NCBI GenBank assembly: GCA_037890055.1
Contig: JBBKBD010000014.1
Strand: one strand, 5' to 3'
DNA from: Mediannikoviicoccus sp037890055
GTDB taxonomy: Bacteria > Bacillota > Clostridia > Tissierellales > Peptoniphilaceae
Length of the DNA stretch: 48,847 nt
The translations under genes and the position numbers were made by a program. Under the pieces are notes generated by a model. That model was not told the origin of the DNA and ran no database searches. It saw only the letters and a list, made by a program, of their open reading frames with translations. Position 1 is the stretch's first letter, and each line of letters starts with the position of its first letter. Shown here one piece after another: positions 39,227 to 47,471 of the stretch.

Positions 39227-40977
39227 GCTGATACCTCCTTCATATCAAGCGTGCTGATATGTGTATTCCAAAGTTCTCTGTAAAGAACACAATTTTGGGT
39301 AAGCTCCTCATGTTTTCCTTCCGCTTCTATATTTCCTGCATTCATGACGATAATCTTATCGGCTGATGTGATAGTAGATAATCGATGTGCAATGACAATC
39401 AGCGTTTTTCCCGCTACAAGCTCGCTGATGGAGTGCTGAATTATCGACTCATTTTCAGGGTCTGTAAAGGCGGTAGCTTCATCTAAAATAACTACGGGGC
39501 TGTCTTTTAATATGGCTCTTGCAATGGCAATGCGCTGCTTTTCTCCGCCGGAAAGATTGCTTCCGCTGTCTCCGACAACGGTATCGTAGCCATTGGGAAG
39601 TGATGTAATAAAATCATGGCATGCCGCTTTTTTTGCTGCATTTTCGATTTCGCTGTTTGTAGCATCCGGCTTACCGATTCGTATATTTTCTCGTATAGAA
39701 AGATGAAACAAATAATTATCCTGTGAAACATACGCAATATGTTCCATTATCTGCGAAAGCGGTATGTTCTGCACATCGACACCGCCTATTTTCACGGTTC
39801 CGCTTCCCGCATTCCAAAAAGACGCAATGAGTCTGGCGACAGTGGATTTGCCCGATCCCGACGGTCCGACCAAAGCCGTCATTTCATTTTCATTCGCTTC
39901 AAAGGAAATGCTGTGTAAAACCTCTGTATCCTTGTAAGAGAAAGAGACGTTGGAAAATTCTATTTTTTCTCCTTTAAGCTGTACTCGTTTTTCCGGGCGT
40001 TCCATTTCTTCCGTATCCAAAAGGCTTCCGATTTCTTTTACGGTGGCATCTACCATAGCAAGGCTGTCTGTATATCGCAATGCCTGAATAAGCGGAGCAA
40101 TCAAGCCCAATGATAAAATAATGCAGGATATAAAACTGCCTGCGCTTATGCTTCCGCCTATATAAAACAAACTTCCGACAGGAAGAACTCCGATTAGACT
40201 TGAGGGTGCTATTGCAATACCTGCCGCATAGTACGGATTCGTCTTTTTGAACCATTCCGATTTAGAATTTTCATTCTCCTTTACCGCCTCTGCATATTTG
40301 CGATAAGAATCGCTACTTTGATTAAAAGCCTTAACCACTTCGATTCCGCCTATATATTCAACCGTAGCGGCATCCATAGCTTTTGCGGCTTTAATAACTC
40401 TGTCATAACGCTTCTCATAATCTTTCATCATTCCCATATAACAGAGCATCCCGACAGGAAAGGTTGCAAGAGCAATAAGTGCCAGCCTCCAATCAAGGAA
40501 CATGAAATAAATCAACATTAAGACAGGAATCATAATATTTGCTGTTAATTCCGGTATCATGTGAGCAAGGGGTAACTCCAGTTTTTCAACCGTATCTACA
40601 AGCATCGTTTTGAATTTTCCTGACGGGGTATCCAAGACAAATCCCATGGGCACTCGTGACAACTTTTTCGTAAGTGCAGTACGAATATTTTTTAGTATAG
40701 TAAATGCGGCTTTGTGAGACCGCACCGTAGATACAGTTGATAGACCAAGCTGCAAAAGGTACCCCAAAAGAGCAATTACTGCCATCGGCATGATTGATTT
40801 CAAGCTGTAATCGCCGGCGCATATTTGAATAATAATGCGTGAAACTGCAATATACGGGACGATTCCAAACCCTGCACCAAGAACGGCAAAAACAACCGAA
40901 CTTAAAAGCAAGCCTTTACATGATCCGGCAAACTCAAATAAGCGATGCAATGTGTTTTTGTTCTTCTTATTCTTCAT
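39223..40977 (-). CDS. ABC transporter, YbtP/IrtA-like half
   Basis: A 584-residue partner half-transporter with six helices, then Walker A GPSGSGKST, LSGGEKQR and VVILDEATAFTDPENE, a wording typical of YbtP/IrtA. No siderophore-interacting (FAD) domain is fused, unlike mycobacterial IrtA. It overlaps the ECF ATPase gene by 11 bases. Import of a metallophore is the leading guess; drug export by a heterodimer is the alternative. Confidence 0.88.
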   Translation of the reverse strand: MKNKKNKNTLHRLFEFAGSCKGLLLSSVVFAVLGAGFGIVPYIAVSRIIIQICAGDYSLKSIMPMAVIALLGYLLQLGLSTVSTVRSHKAAFTILKNIRTALTKKLSRVPMGFVLDTPSGKFKTMLVDTVEKLELPLAHMIPELTANIMIPVLMLIYFMFLDWRLALIALATFPVGMLCYMGMMKDYEKRYDRVIKAAKAMDAATVEYIGGIEVVKAFNQSSDSYRKYAEAVKENENSKSEWFKKTNPYYAAGIAIAPSSLIGVLPVGSLFYIGGSISAGSFISCIILSLGLIAPLIQALRYTDSLAMVDATVKEIGSLLDTEEMERPEKRVQLKGEKIEFSNVSFSYKDTEVLHSISFEANENEMTALVGPSGSGKSTVARLIASFWNAGSGTVKIGGVDVQNIPLSQIMEHIAYVSQDNYLFHLSIRENIRIGKPDATNSEIENAAKKAACHDFITSLPNGYDTVVGDSGSNLSGGEKQRIAIARAILKDSPVVILDEATAFTDPENESIIQHSISELVAGKTLIVIAHRLSTITSADKIIVMNAGNIEAEGKHEELTQNCVLYRELWNTHISTLDMKEVSA

Positions 40978-42436
40978 TTCGATCTCCTTCTGCTAAAATA
41001 TATTTTTCGATATTTTTCTTTTCTTCACCTCTCAAATCGGCAATTATTTTACCGCCTGACAAAAGCAAAACTCTGGAACATATTGTTTTTATAAATTCAA
41101 TGTCGTGTGTAATAATGAGCAGGATTTTTTCCTGTTCAGAAAGTCTCTCTACCATCGTTCCTACTTCCCGCATGCTTTTTAAGTCAAGCCCACTGGTCGG
41201 TTCATCGAAAATAAGAATTTCTTTATCACAAAGCAAGCTGATTGCCACTGCCAACCTCTGTTTTTGTCCTCCTGAAAGTGAAAGGGGATGTCTGTTTTTT
41301 AATTCGGAAAGAGATAAGGCCGATAAAGTTTCGTCAATAACAGACTCATCTGTTGTTTTTGTTCCGAGTGTGCATTCTGTTTCCACACAATCCGTAAAAA
41401 GTTGATGTCCGACATCCTGCATCACCATGTAAGATTTTTTAATACGCGCTTTTGCAGACAAACTCCTGCCGTCTACAAAAATATTTCCCGATTTTTGTTT
41501 TATCAGTCCGCATATCGTGCGTGCCAGTGTCGTTTTTCCTGTTCCGTTTGCGCCGGTAATTGCGACGATCTCTCCACCATTTGCGGTAAAAGAGATGTTT
41601 TGCAAGATAATCTTTTCACCATATTTGACATGAATATCTTTCAGCTCTAAGGTGTGTTGGGAAAATTTTTTATCATTGGTATTTGTTTTGATTTCAGAAA
41701 GATTTCGACACCTGAGCCCCATATTTTGTATTTGTTCAAGCGGGAGCTCGCAAAAATCCTGTATACTCATATCCTTAAAAATCTGACCCTCCTGCATTAA
41801 GATGACCCTGTCTGCAACATCTGTTAAATACCACAAGCGATGTTCTGCAATGATAATCGTTTTCCCTTGTTGTTTTATTTTTTCTATCAGTTTTTTCAGT
41901 TCAAGCACGGAATGAAAATCCAGATTTGAGGACGGTTCATCCAATACAAAAATATCCGGATTCGTGGCATACACAGACGCAAATGCAATTTTTTGTTTTT
42001 CCCCTCCGGAAAGTTCAAAAATGCTGCATCCTTTTAATTTTTCTATATGCAAATCTTTAGTAATCCTTTCAAGCTGCTGTTTTAATTCTTTCATCTCCAG
42101 CATTCTGTTTTCCAGTCCGAAAACAATTTCACTATCTGTATCTGTGTTGAAAAATTGTGTTCTCGGATTTTGAAAAACCGTGCCGACACTATCGGAAAGA
42201 GTTGAAATTTCGGTCTCGGCAACATTCATTCCTTTTACAGTTACTTTGCCTGAAAGTTTTCCTTCAAAAAAATGAGGAATCAGCCCGTTTACCAATCTGG
42301 TAAGAGTCGTTTTTCCGCATCCTGATGCACCGCACAAGAGAACACATTGTCCTTTTGGAATATTTAAGTGTAATTCCCGTAAAGAAGCTTTTTCCATATC
42401 CTTGTAGGAAAAAGAAAGTTTTATAAATTCAATCAA
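40967..42436 (-). CDS. ECF transporter, duplicated ATPase (copy 2)
   Basis: A 489-residue fused EcfA pair: Walker A GASGCGKTT and GANGTGKTT, signatures ELSGGEKQK and LSGGQKQR, Walker B DEPSSNLD and DEPTSGLD. The layout matches copy 1, with extensive divergence between them, so the duplication is old or the two were acquired separately. It overlaps EcfT copy 2 by 4 bases. Confidence 0.92.
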   Translation of the reverse strand: MIEFIKLSFSYKDMEKASLRELHLNIPKGQCVLLCGASGCGKTTLTRLVNGLIPHFFEGKLSGKVTVKGMNVAETEISTLSDSVGTVFQNPRTQFFNTDTDSEIVFGLENRMLEMKELKQQLERITKDLHIEKLKGCSIFELSGGEKQKIAFASVYATNPDIFVLDEPSSNLDFHSVLELKKLIEKIKQQGKTIIIAEHRLWYLTDVADRVILMQEGQIFKDMSIQDFCELPLEQIQNMGLRCRNLSEIKTNTNDKKFSQHTLELKDIHVKYGEKIILQNISFTANGGEIVAITGANGTGKTTLARTICGLIKQKSGNIFVDGRSLSAKARIKKSYMVMQDVGHQLFTDCVETECTLGTKTTDESVIDETLSALSLSELKNRHPLSLSGGQKQRLAVAISLLCDKEILIFDEPTSGLDLKSMREVGTMVERLSEQEKILLIITHDIEFIKTICSRVLLLSGGKIIADLRGEEKKNIEKYILAEGDRNEE

Positions 42437-43137
42437 GGGAATACACCTCCTCGTAAAAAATCAAAAAATATCATGCAAATAATCCCTATATAGATTGTTA
42501 CAATCAGAGCATCATGGATTGAAAAACAAACTTTTTCCATACAGCTGCGCCTTCCGACATGATCTATTCCTCTTGTAATTGCGGCTTGTGTGATTTCATC
42601 AGAGATTTTAGAAGCAGATACCAGCATGGGTACATATACATACTCCATTATTTTGACCGGATGGCGTAAAAATCCTGTAAAAGAAGCGGTTATCCCTCGA
42701 AGAGCCATGGCGTCCTTAATATAGTTCCATTCCTCAGCCATTGTCGGAAAGTATCGCAATGTAACAGAAAGTGCAATAGTGAAACCTTTAGGCAAATGCA
42801 ATCGACTGAATGCAGCTAAAAAAGCACTGACCTTTGTAGTTTGTATTAAAAATGTGCCGAGCATAAAACAAGGAATAAGTTTTCTTATATAGACATCAAA
42901 CATATATATGATGCCTCCGATCGTAACAGGTAATTTTGATATAACAAAAAGCTGTACCATCAATAACACAATAAAGAGAATTCCGTATTTTGAAGCAGTA
43001 CGGAACTCTTTCGCCTGTAAGAGCAATAATATAGGGATTGCTGTAAAAAGGCATTCTATAACGATACTTTCATTCAGAAACACGGAAATACTTGTTATTG
43101 ATAAAATCAGCAGCTTTGTTCTGGGATCTAAAGCCAT
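42433..43137 (-). CDS. ECF transporter T component (copy 2)
   Basis: A 234-residue EcfT/CbiQ-type membrane protein (MALDPRTKLLILSITSISVFL...). The cytoplasmic motif RYFPTMAEEWNYIKDAMALRGI and the C-terminal EITQAAITRGIDHVGRR (A-x-x-R-G) couple to the ATPases. It directly follows S component 2 without spacing. Confidence 0.9.
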   Translation of the reverse strand: MALDPRTKLLILSITSISVFLNESIVIECLFTAIPILLLLQAKEFRTASKYGILFIVLLMVQLFVISKLPVTIGGIIYMFDVYIRKLIPCFMLGTFLIQTTKVSAFLAAFSRLHLPKGFTIALSVTLRYFPTMAEEWNYIKDAMALRGITASFTGFLRHPVKIMEYVYVPMLVSASKISDEITQAAITRGIDHVGRRSCMEKVCFSIHDALIVTIYIGIICMIFFDFLRGGVFP

Positions 43138-43737
43138 TTATATAATCCCCACTTTTTCAAAATGTTTTTTCAATAATTTTTTACCTATAAGGCCTCCGAT
43201 TATGGCACAAATAATTGTCCCCAAAATCATTAAGGGGATAACCCACCAATTTATTCTAATAGCATTGATGATTCCTTCAAAAGAAGAAACATCTCCTTTT
43301 CTACGCATGAATTCATCAAACTGTGCAGGCATGATAGCCATGGGAATATAGGCTCCCATTGGAGACAGCGCAAACACGCAATAGGCAAGTAAATTTCTTC
43401 TGAATGATTTGAAATTTCCTGATTGGCAAATAAAGTCCGCAATAAATCCAAATACGATGAAAAATACCGACATCATCCAAAACATACCGGTAACAAATAA
43501 CAAGATTCCGGCAAGTATACCAAGTATGGAAAGTGATCCGCGCTTCGGTATTTTAGCGGTGTATAACATAAAAACACTGCCCGCAAATAAAGCTACTATC
43601 ATCGGCATAAACGGAAAAGTGACAGGTGTCATTTGTGCGATACCGCCTATAACAAATGCAATAACAAAATAAATAAGTGAAAAAACGCCTATGGAAATAT
43701 AATCTCTTGTTAGTAATATATTTTCTCTATTTTTCAT
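43138..43737 (-). CDS. ECF S component, MptD/Trep_Strep family (copy 2)
   Basis: A 199-residue, six-helix membrane protein of the Trep_Strep/MptD family (TRDYISIGVFSLIYFVIAFVIGGIAQMTPVTF; ending GGLIGKKLLKKHFEKVGII). It is the first structural gene after TetR in the operon. Substrate unknown. Confidence 0.9.
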   Translation of the reverse strand: MKNRENILLTRDYISIGVFSLIYFVIAFVIGGIAQMTPVTFPFMPMIVALFAGSVFMLYTAKIPKRGSLSILGILAGILLFVTGMFWMMSVFFIVFGFIADFICQSGNFKSFRRNLLAYCVFALSPMGAYIPMAIMPAQFDEFMRRKGDVSSFEGIINAIRINWWVIPLMILGTIICAIIGGLIGKKLLKKHFEKVGII

Positions 43738-43803
43738 AATAATCTATATCCTTTCTAAATATAGTTGTTAGCCTTTGCTAACCTTGCGTGAAAATTTTAC
43801 GCT

Positions 43804-44418
43804 TTATTTAAACCTTAAAAGTCCATCCCATCCCGAATTAAAAAAAACTGCAAGCTCTTTAACATATTTAATGGCTTGTTCTCTTGTCATATCATGCACA
43901 ATCGTTTCAAAAACAGCTGTAAAATATGCACTGGTAATCATGTGATGTAAATCATGACTGACGTTTCCTGCCATTTTGCCTTTTTCTTTAAGAATAGCGT
44001 AATATTTTTCCGTACGGGATACTTCCAATTCTACAAGTTCATGAATATAATCTTCGTATTTTGTGCCTTCAGAACAGCAAATTACAAGCTTGAATTCTTC
44101 AAAATAATCATAAATATAATTCACAAAATGCAAAAGATATTTTGTAGACAGCTCTCTGCTTTCTAAAGTTTTATTTTCTGGAATTAAATCAAAATGTGCA
44201 TCTTGTGCAGCTTTGAACTGTTCTATTAACCCATCAGCTACATCAGAAACAATAGCTTCAAATAAGGCCGCTTTATTAGGATAGTAACCATAAAAAGCAC
44301 CTTTCGTAAATCCTGCTTCCTCGACAATTATTCTAAGTGAAGCATCCTTAAATCCTTTTTTTAAAAATTCTTTCTTGCCGACTGCCAATATTTTCTTTTG
44401 AGTCTCAGAAATAGTCAT
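43804..44418 (-). CDS. TetR-family repressor of the cargo operon
   Basis: A 204-residue regulator. The N-terminal HTH (TQKKILAVGKKEFLKKGFKDASLRIIVEEAGFTKGAFYGYYPNKAALFEAIV) is a textbook TetR DNA-binding domain, and the C-terminal two-thirds form a helical ligand pocket of the type seen in many clostridial regulators. It is the promoter-proximal gene and lies beneath a perfect 51-bp palindrome that covers its own promoter, so it should control itself and the 12 genes behind it. The ligand is probably the transported molecule. Confidence 0.93.
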   Translation of the reverse strand: MTISETQKKILAVGKKEFLKKGFKDASLRIIVEEAGFTKGAFYGYYPNKAALFEAIVSDVADGLIEQFKAAQDAHFDLIPENKTLESRELSTKYLLHFVNYIYDYFEEFKLVICCSEGTKYEDYIHELVELEVSRTEKYYAILKEKGKMAGNVSHDLHHMITSAYFTAVFETIVHDMTREQAIKYVKELAVFFNSGWDGLLRFK

Positions 44419-44433
44419 TTAAACACCTCCATC

Positions 44434-44484
44434 AACAATATACCATCGGTATATACTATCAGTATATACCGATGGTATATTGTT
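44434..44484. promoter_or_regulatory. 51-bp perfect palindrome, TetR operator
   Basis: Two perfect 24-bp inverted arms (44434-44457, 44461-44484) are separated by 3 bases. Each arm contains the smaller dyad ATACCGATGGTAT, or its equivalent, so two TetR dimers could bind side by side. The palindrome spans the region from the -35 edge to the transcript start. Confidence 0.88.
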
Positions 44485-44489
44485 GTCAA
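44461..44489 (-). promoter_or_regulatory. Cargo operon promoter (TTGACA-N17-TATACT)
   Basis: The minus strand has -35 TTGACA (44484-44489), a 17-base spacer and -10 TATACT (44461-44466), almost fully inside the palindrome. Repressor binding would block it directly. The RBS GGAGG follows about 45 bases downstream of the -10 box. Confidence 0.85.
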
Positions 44490-44800
44490 TAGTTTTTTTA
44501 CATTCATAATAATATTCACATTTTTTCAATTTCCTGTTTGAAATTTACTCTAAAAATTAAATCATACGAGAACAAATTAAACTTATAATGCTAATGTTAT
44601 CTTTAATCCAGAACTTTTTGAGCCTTAAAACAAAGAAATGTTTATTATGAATGTAAACTATTGCAAAATAATAAAGAATTACAAAAGTCCTTCGATTGGA
44701 ATTATTCACCATATAAATCAACAAATCTGCGTTCTTCTATGGAGAGAAATATTTTAAAATTAATACAAAACCTATGATATAAATACAGCTAAAGGAATTG
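44490..44800. other. AT-rich spacer between cargo and transfer genes
   Basis: About 310 bases of strongly AT-rich DNA without a convincing ORF, RNA or repeat. It separates the TetR operator from the mobC promoter and may contain the right border of the cargo. Confidence 0.4.
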
Positions 44801-44802
44801 AT

Positions 44803-44814
44803 TTATGGTATAAT
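44803..44814 (+). promoter_or_regulatory. Extended -10 promoter for mobC/leader RNA
   Basis: TGGTATAAT (-10 TATAAT at 44809-44814 with an upstream TG) is a good extended -10 element; no clear -35 was found. Transcription would begin near 44821 and pass through three hairpins before mobC. Confidence 0.55.
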
Positions 44815-44843
44815 ACAAATGTAATACTTAATAAAAGCTTAAC

Positions 44844-44942
44844 GCTTGCTACCCTAATCATTCTTTTGTAGCAAGCACAGTAAGTGTACGGACACTTACG
44901 GAAAATTGACGAAGCAGCCCTTGGGGATCTGCTTCTTTTTTT
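44844..44942 (+). ncRNA. Structured leader/oriT region with three hairpins
   Basis: Three inverted repeats lie in a row: GCTTGCTAC/GTAGCAAGC (44844-44852, 44868-44876); GTAAGTGT/ACACTTAC with a 4-base loop (44880-44899); and GAAGCAG/CTGCTTC (44911-44935) followed by seven T, an intrinsic terminator on the plus strand. Together with the upstream promoter this could make a roughly 120-nt RNA ending just before mobC, and as DNA could be part of oriT. Both readings are inferences. Confidence 0.55.
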
Positions 44943-44958
44943 ATCAATTTTTAGCTTG

Positions 44959-44974
44959 TTAGGGAGAACCCTAA
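44959..44974. repeat. Inverted repeat, candidate oriT nick region
   Basis: TTAGGG-AGAA-CCCTAA is followed by GACCCCGAAATACACT, just 34 bases before the mobC ATG. Inverted repeats next to a C/G-rich strand are usual beside relaxase nick sites. The nick position was not determined. Confidence 0.45.
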
Positions 44975-45007
44975 GACCCCGAAATACACTAAAAGGAGGA
45001 ACTAACT

Positions 45008-45364
45008 ATGGCAAATAGAATAAGAAACGAAAGACTTGAAATTAAACTAACTGAAGAAGAAAAGGCTCTTTTTGAAGAGAAAAGAAAACTTTCAAAGTGT
45101 AGAAACATGAGCCATTTCATCCGCAAATGCGTTTTGGAAAAGGAAATTTATCAAGTAGATTTAGAGCCTTTCAGAGATTTACAAGGCTTACTTTCTAATG
45201 CAACAAACAACATCAATCAGATTGCAAAGCGAGTAAATTCGACAGGTGTAATCTACAAAGAGGACGTCAGTAATATAAAAAAAGAGATTGAACATTTCTC
45301 AAAAGAGCTGTGGCAAATTCATTCACTACTTCTGAAAAGAACATCTGAAACGGAAGGTGAATAA
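45008..45364 (+). CDS. mobC: MobC relaxosome accessory protein
   Basis: A 118-residue protein with an N-terminal ribbon-helix-helix (RNERLEIKLTEEEKALFEEKRK...NMSHFIRKCVL) and the C-terminal MobC motif NNINQIAKRVNSTG. It would bind oriT and help the relaxase nick DNA. AAAGGAGG precedes the ATG. It is 2 bases from the relaxase gene. Confidence 0.92.
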   Translation: MANRIRNERLEIKLTEEEKALFEEKRKLSKCRNMSHFIRKCVLEKEIYQVDLEPFRDLQGLLSNATNNINQIAKRVNSTGVIYKEDVSNIKKEIEHFSKELWQIHSLLLKRTSETEGE

Positions 45365-45366
45365 TA

Positions 45367-46698
45367 ATGGCTATTACAAAAATACACCCAATAAAATCGA
45401 CTCTTAATCTTGCTATCGACTACATTGTAAATGGAGATAAAACAGACGAGCAGCTTTTAGTAAGCACTCATAAATGCCACGAATCAACTGCTCACACTCA
45501 GTTTTTAAGGACACGAAATGACGCAGGAACAAAAGGAACCGTTCTTGCAAGACATCTCATTCAATCATTTTTACCGGGAGAAACAAGCCCTGAATTAGCT
45601 CACCAGATTGGTATGGAGCTGTGTAAAAAGATACTCAAAGATGAGTACGAATTTGTCTTATCTACTCACGTAGATAAGGGGCATATCCACAATCACATCA
45701 TCTTCAATAATGTAAATATGGTAACAGGTAGGTGCTACCAGTCTAACAAGAAAAGCTACCACCAAATCCGTTATCAGAGTGATAAACTCTGCAAAGAAAA
45801 TAGCCTATCTGTCATTGACGAGTTTTACGAAAGCTATAAGAAAAAATATAAGATTAACGGTAAATCTTGGTATGAAAACGAACAGGCAAAGCATGGCACT
45901 TCTTGGAAAAGTAGACTTCAATTTGACATTGACAGAATGATAAAACAGTCTAAGGACTGGGACGAATTTTTAAAGAAGATGGCTGATCTTGGCTATGAAA
46001 TCAAATACGGTAAGCACATTGCTTTTAAGCCAAAAGATAAAGCGAGATTTACAAGGGCTAAAACAATTGGAGAAGATTATACCGAAGAAAGATTAAAAGA
46101 ACGAATTGCAGAAAGAGAGTATATCCAGACTCCTGCCGTCAAAAAACGCATCGGTAATGTTATTGACATGAACACCAATGCAAAGGTAAAGGAAAGCAAA
46201 GGCTACGAATATTGGGCAACCAAACATAACCTTCATACAATGGCTGACTCTGTTATTTATATCAGAGAACATGGCATTAAATCCGTTAAACAGCTTGACG
46301 AGTATATTCAAACAGCAGCTGATAAAAGGCAAAATATACAAGAGAAAATCAAGGCTATTGATAAAGAAATGCAGGAACTTTCTGGCACTATGGAACAAAT
46401 TCATACAGTAAAAAAATACAGGCAATACTACAAAGAATATAAGGCTAATCCGTCTGATAAGGCATTTTTTGAAGAGTACAAAGCTCAGATTACCCTATAT
46501 GAAAATGCTCTCTCAGAGCTTAAAAAATCCTATTCCAAGCTCCCAAATTCAAAGGATATTTTAGCTGAGCTTGATAAATTACAAGAAAAGAAGAATACCC
46601 TTATGCAGAAGTATTCTTCCTCAAAATCGACTATGGACGAGCTTTACAAGATACGAAAAAATTATGGAATTTATATGGGTAAGGAGATGGAGAGATAG
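45367..46698 (+). CDS. mobA: Relaxase, MOBP-type
   Basis: A 443-residue relaxase/mobilisation nuclease. The N-terminal domain has the early motif KIHPIKSTLNLAIDYIVN and the metal-binding three-histidine motif in HVDKGHIHNHIIFNNVN. The C-terminal half is a long coiled coil (residues about 315-430). It nicks oriT and pilots the strand into the recipient. It is followed by a terminator at 46683-46716. Confidence 0.93.
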   Translation: MAITKIHPIKSTLNLAIDYIVNGDKTDEQLLVSTHKCHESTAHTQFLRTRNDAGTKGTVLARHLIQSFLPGETSPELAHQIGMELCKKILKDEYEFVLSTHVDKGHIHNHIIFNNVNMVTGRCYQSNKKSYHQIRYQSDKLCKENSLSVIDEFYESYKKKYKINGKSWYENEQAKHGTSWKSRLQFDIDRMIKQSKDWDEFLKKMADLGYEIKYGKHIAFKPKDKARFTRAKTIGEDYTEERLKERIAEREYIQTPAVKKRIGNVIDMNTNAKVKESKGYEYWATKHNLHTMADSVIYIREHGIKSVKQLDEYIQTAADKRQNIQEKIKAIDKEMQELSGTMEQIHTVKKYRQYYKEYKANPSDKAFFEEYKAQITLYENALSELKKSYSKLPNSKDILAELDKLQEKKNTLMQKYSSSKSTMDELYKIRKNYGIYMGKEMER

Positions 46699-46716
46699 AG
46701 CTTCATCTCCTTTTTT
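46683..46716 (+). terminator. Terminator after relaxase
   Basis: GGAGATG (46683-46689) pairs with CATCTCC (46704-46710), followed by six T. It overlaps the relaxase stop codon. Confidence 0.8.
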
Positions 46717-46723
46717 CGCAAAT

Positions 46724-46762
46724 AAAAAAAAAGAGTCGGTGCAGTCCCAAGACCACACCGAC
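46724..46762 (-). terminator. Terminator after the ssDNA-binding protein gene
   Basis: On the minus strand GTCGGTG pairs with CACCGAC (46735-46741 with 46756-46762), followed by CTC and nine T. With the previous terminator it forms a convergent pair between plus- and minus-strand transfer genes. Confidence 0.8.
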
Positions 46763-46769
46763 CATAAGT

Positions 46770-47429
46770 TTATCTCTCAGCTTCTTTTGATGTTTCTTTC
46801 TTTTCTTTAGGCTTTTCCTTATTTTCAGCCTGATATTTTTTGATAGCTCCAAGCACAGACTCTTTCTTTTCATCTCGACCTTTCATCTGTTCTTTTGCCT
46901 TTAAGAGCTTTGAAGAAAGTATCCTGATGTTAGTATGTTCCTTGCCGTTATCGTCAACGGAAGTTCTAATCTGTCCAAAGAGTTTTACAAAATCTCCCTG
47001 CTTAAAGTCTTTTGGAATATCACCCTTTTCTCCATAAGCGGAGCAATTGTGATATACCTTATTTCCATCATCATCTTTAGAAACAACAGAGAAATTTGCC
47101 ACCTTAAAGGCTTCTCCGTTCTTATTTTCCCTTTCAACTACATCGATCTTTCCTACAATATTTCCAACGATATTGACAAGATTATCTTTCTCCTCTTGAA
47201 CATAAGGAAGATCTTTAATCTGCCCCTGTTCTCTTAAATCTTCAATCATGTAATCAAATTCCTCATGCAGTAAATTAAGGCTGTCATTGTCCATATAAGC
47301 CTCATAGAGCTTATCCAAAGCACTTTCATCGTTGATACCTTTTTCCATGCTGATAACCGCCTTAACAAAGTCCTTGTGATTATCATTTACCATATCTTCT
47401 ATCTGATTTCTCATTGTTTTGTAATCCAT
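46770..47429 (-). CDS. OB-fold ssDNA-binding-like protein of the element
   Basis: A 219-residue protein. The first 75 residues are helical and acidic. Residues about 80-180 form an OB-like domain (NIVGNIVGKIDVVERENKNGEAFKVANFSVVSKDD...FKQGDFVKLFGQIRTS). The C-tail is highly charged with KPKEKKETSKEA. Similar proteins occur in clostridial conjugative elements and probably protect single-stranded transfer DNA. It is encoded after the giant protein, with a hairpin between. Confidence 0.75.
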   Translation of the reverse strand: MDYKTMRNQIEDMVNDNHKDFVKAVISMEKGINDESALDKLYEAYMDNDSLNLLHEEFDYMIEDLREQGQIKDLPYVQEEKDNLVNIVGNIVGKIDVVERENKNGEAFKVANFSVVSKDDDGNKVYHNCSAYGEKGDIPKDFKQGDFVKLFGQIRTSVDDNGKEHTNIRILSSKLLKAKEQMKGRDEKKESVLGAIKKYQAENKEKPKEKKETSKEAER

Positions 47430-47451
47430 GTTTTATCTCCTTTCATGGCAA

Positions 47452-47471
47452 AAGGGAGGTTTCCCTCCCTT
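47452..47471 (-). terminator. Hairpin between giant protein and ssDNA-binding genes
   Basis: AAGGGAGG pairs with CCTCCCTT across a 4-base loop and is followed by TT on the minus strand, overlapping the stop of the giant gene. It may attenuate read-through or protect the downstream transcript. Confidence 0.6.

Noticed and set aside
40839..41405. 188-codon plus-strand ORF
   Set aside because: It is antisense to the strongly coding ECF ATPase/ABC genes and has no domain or RBS; a shadow frame.
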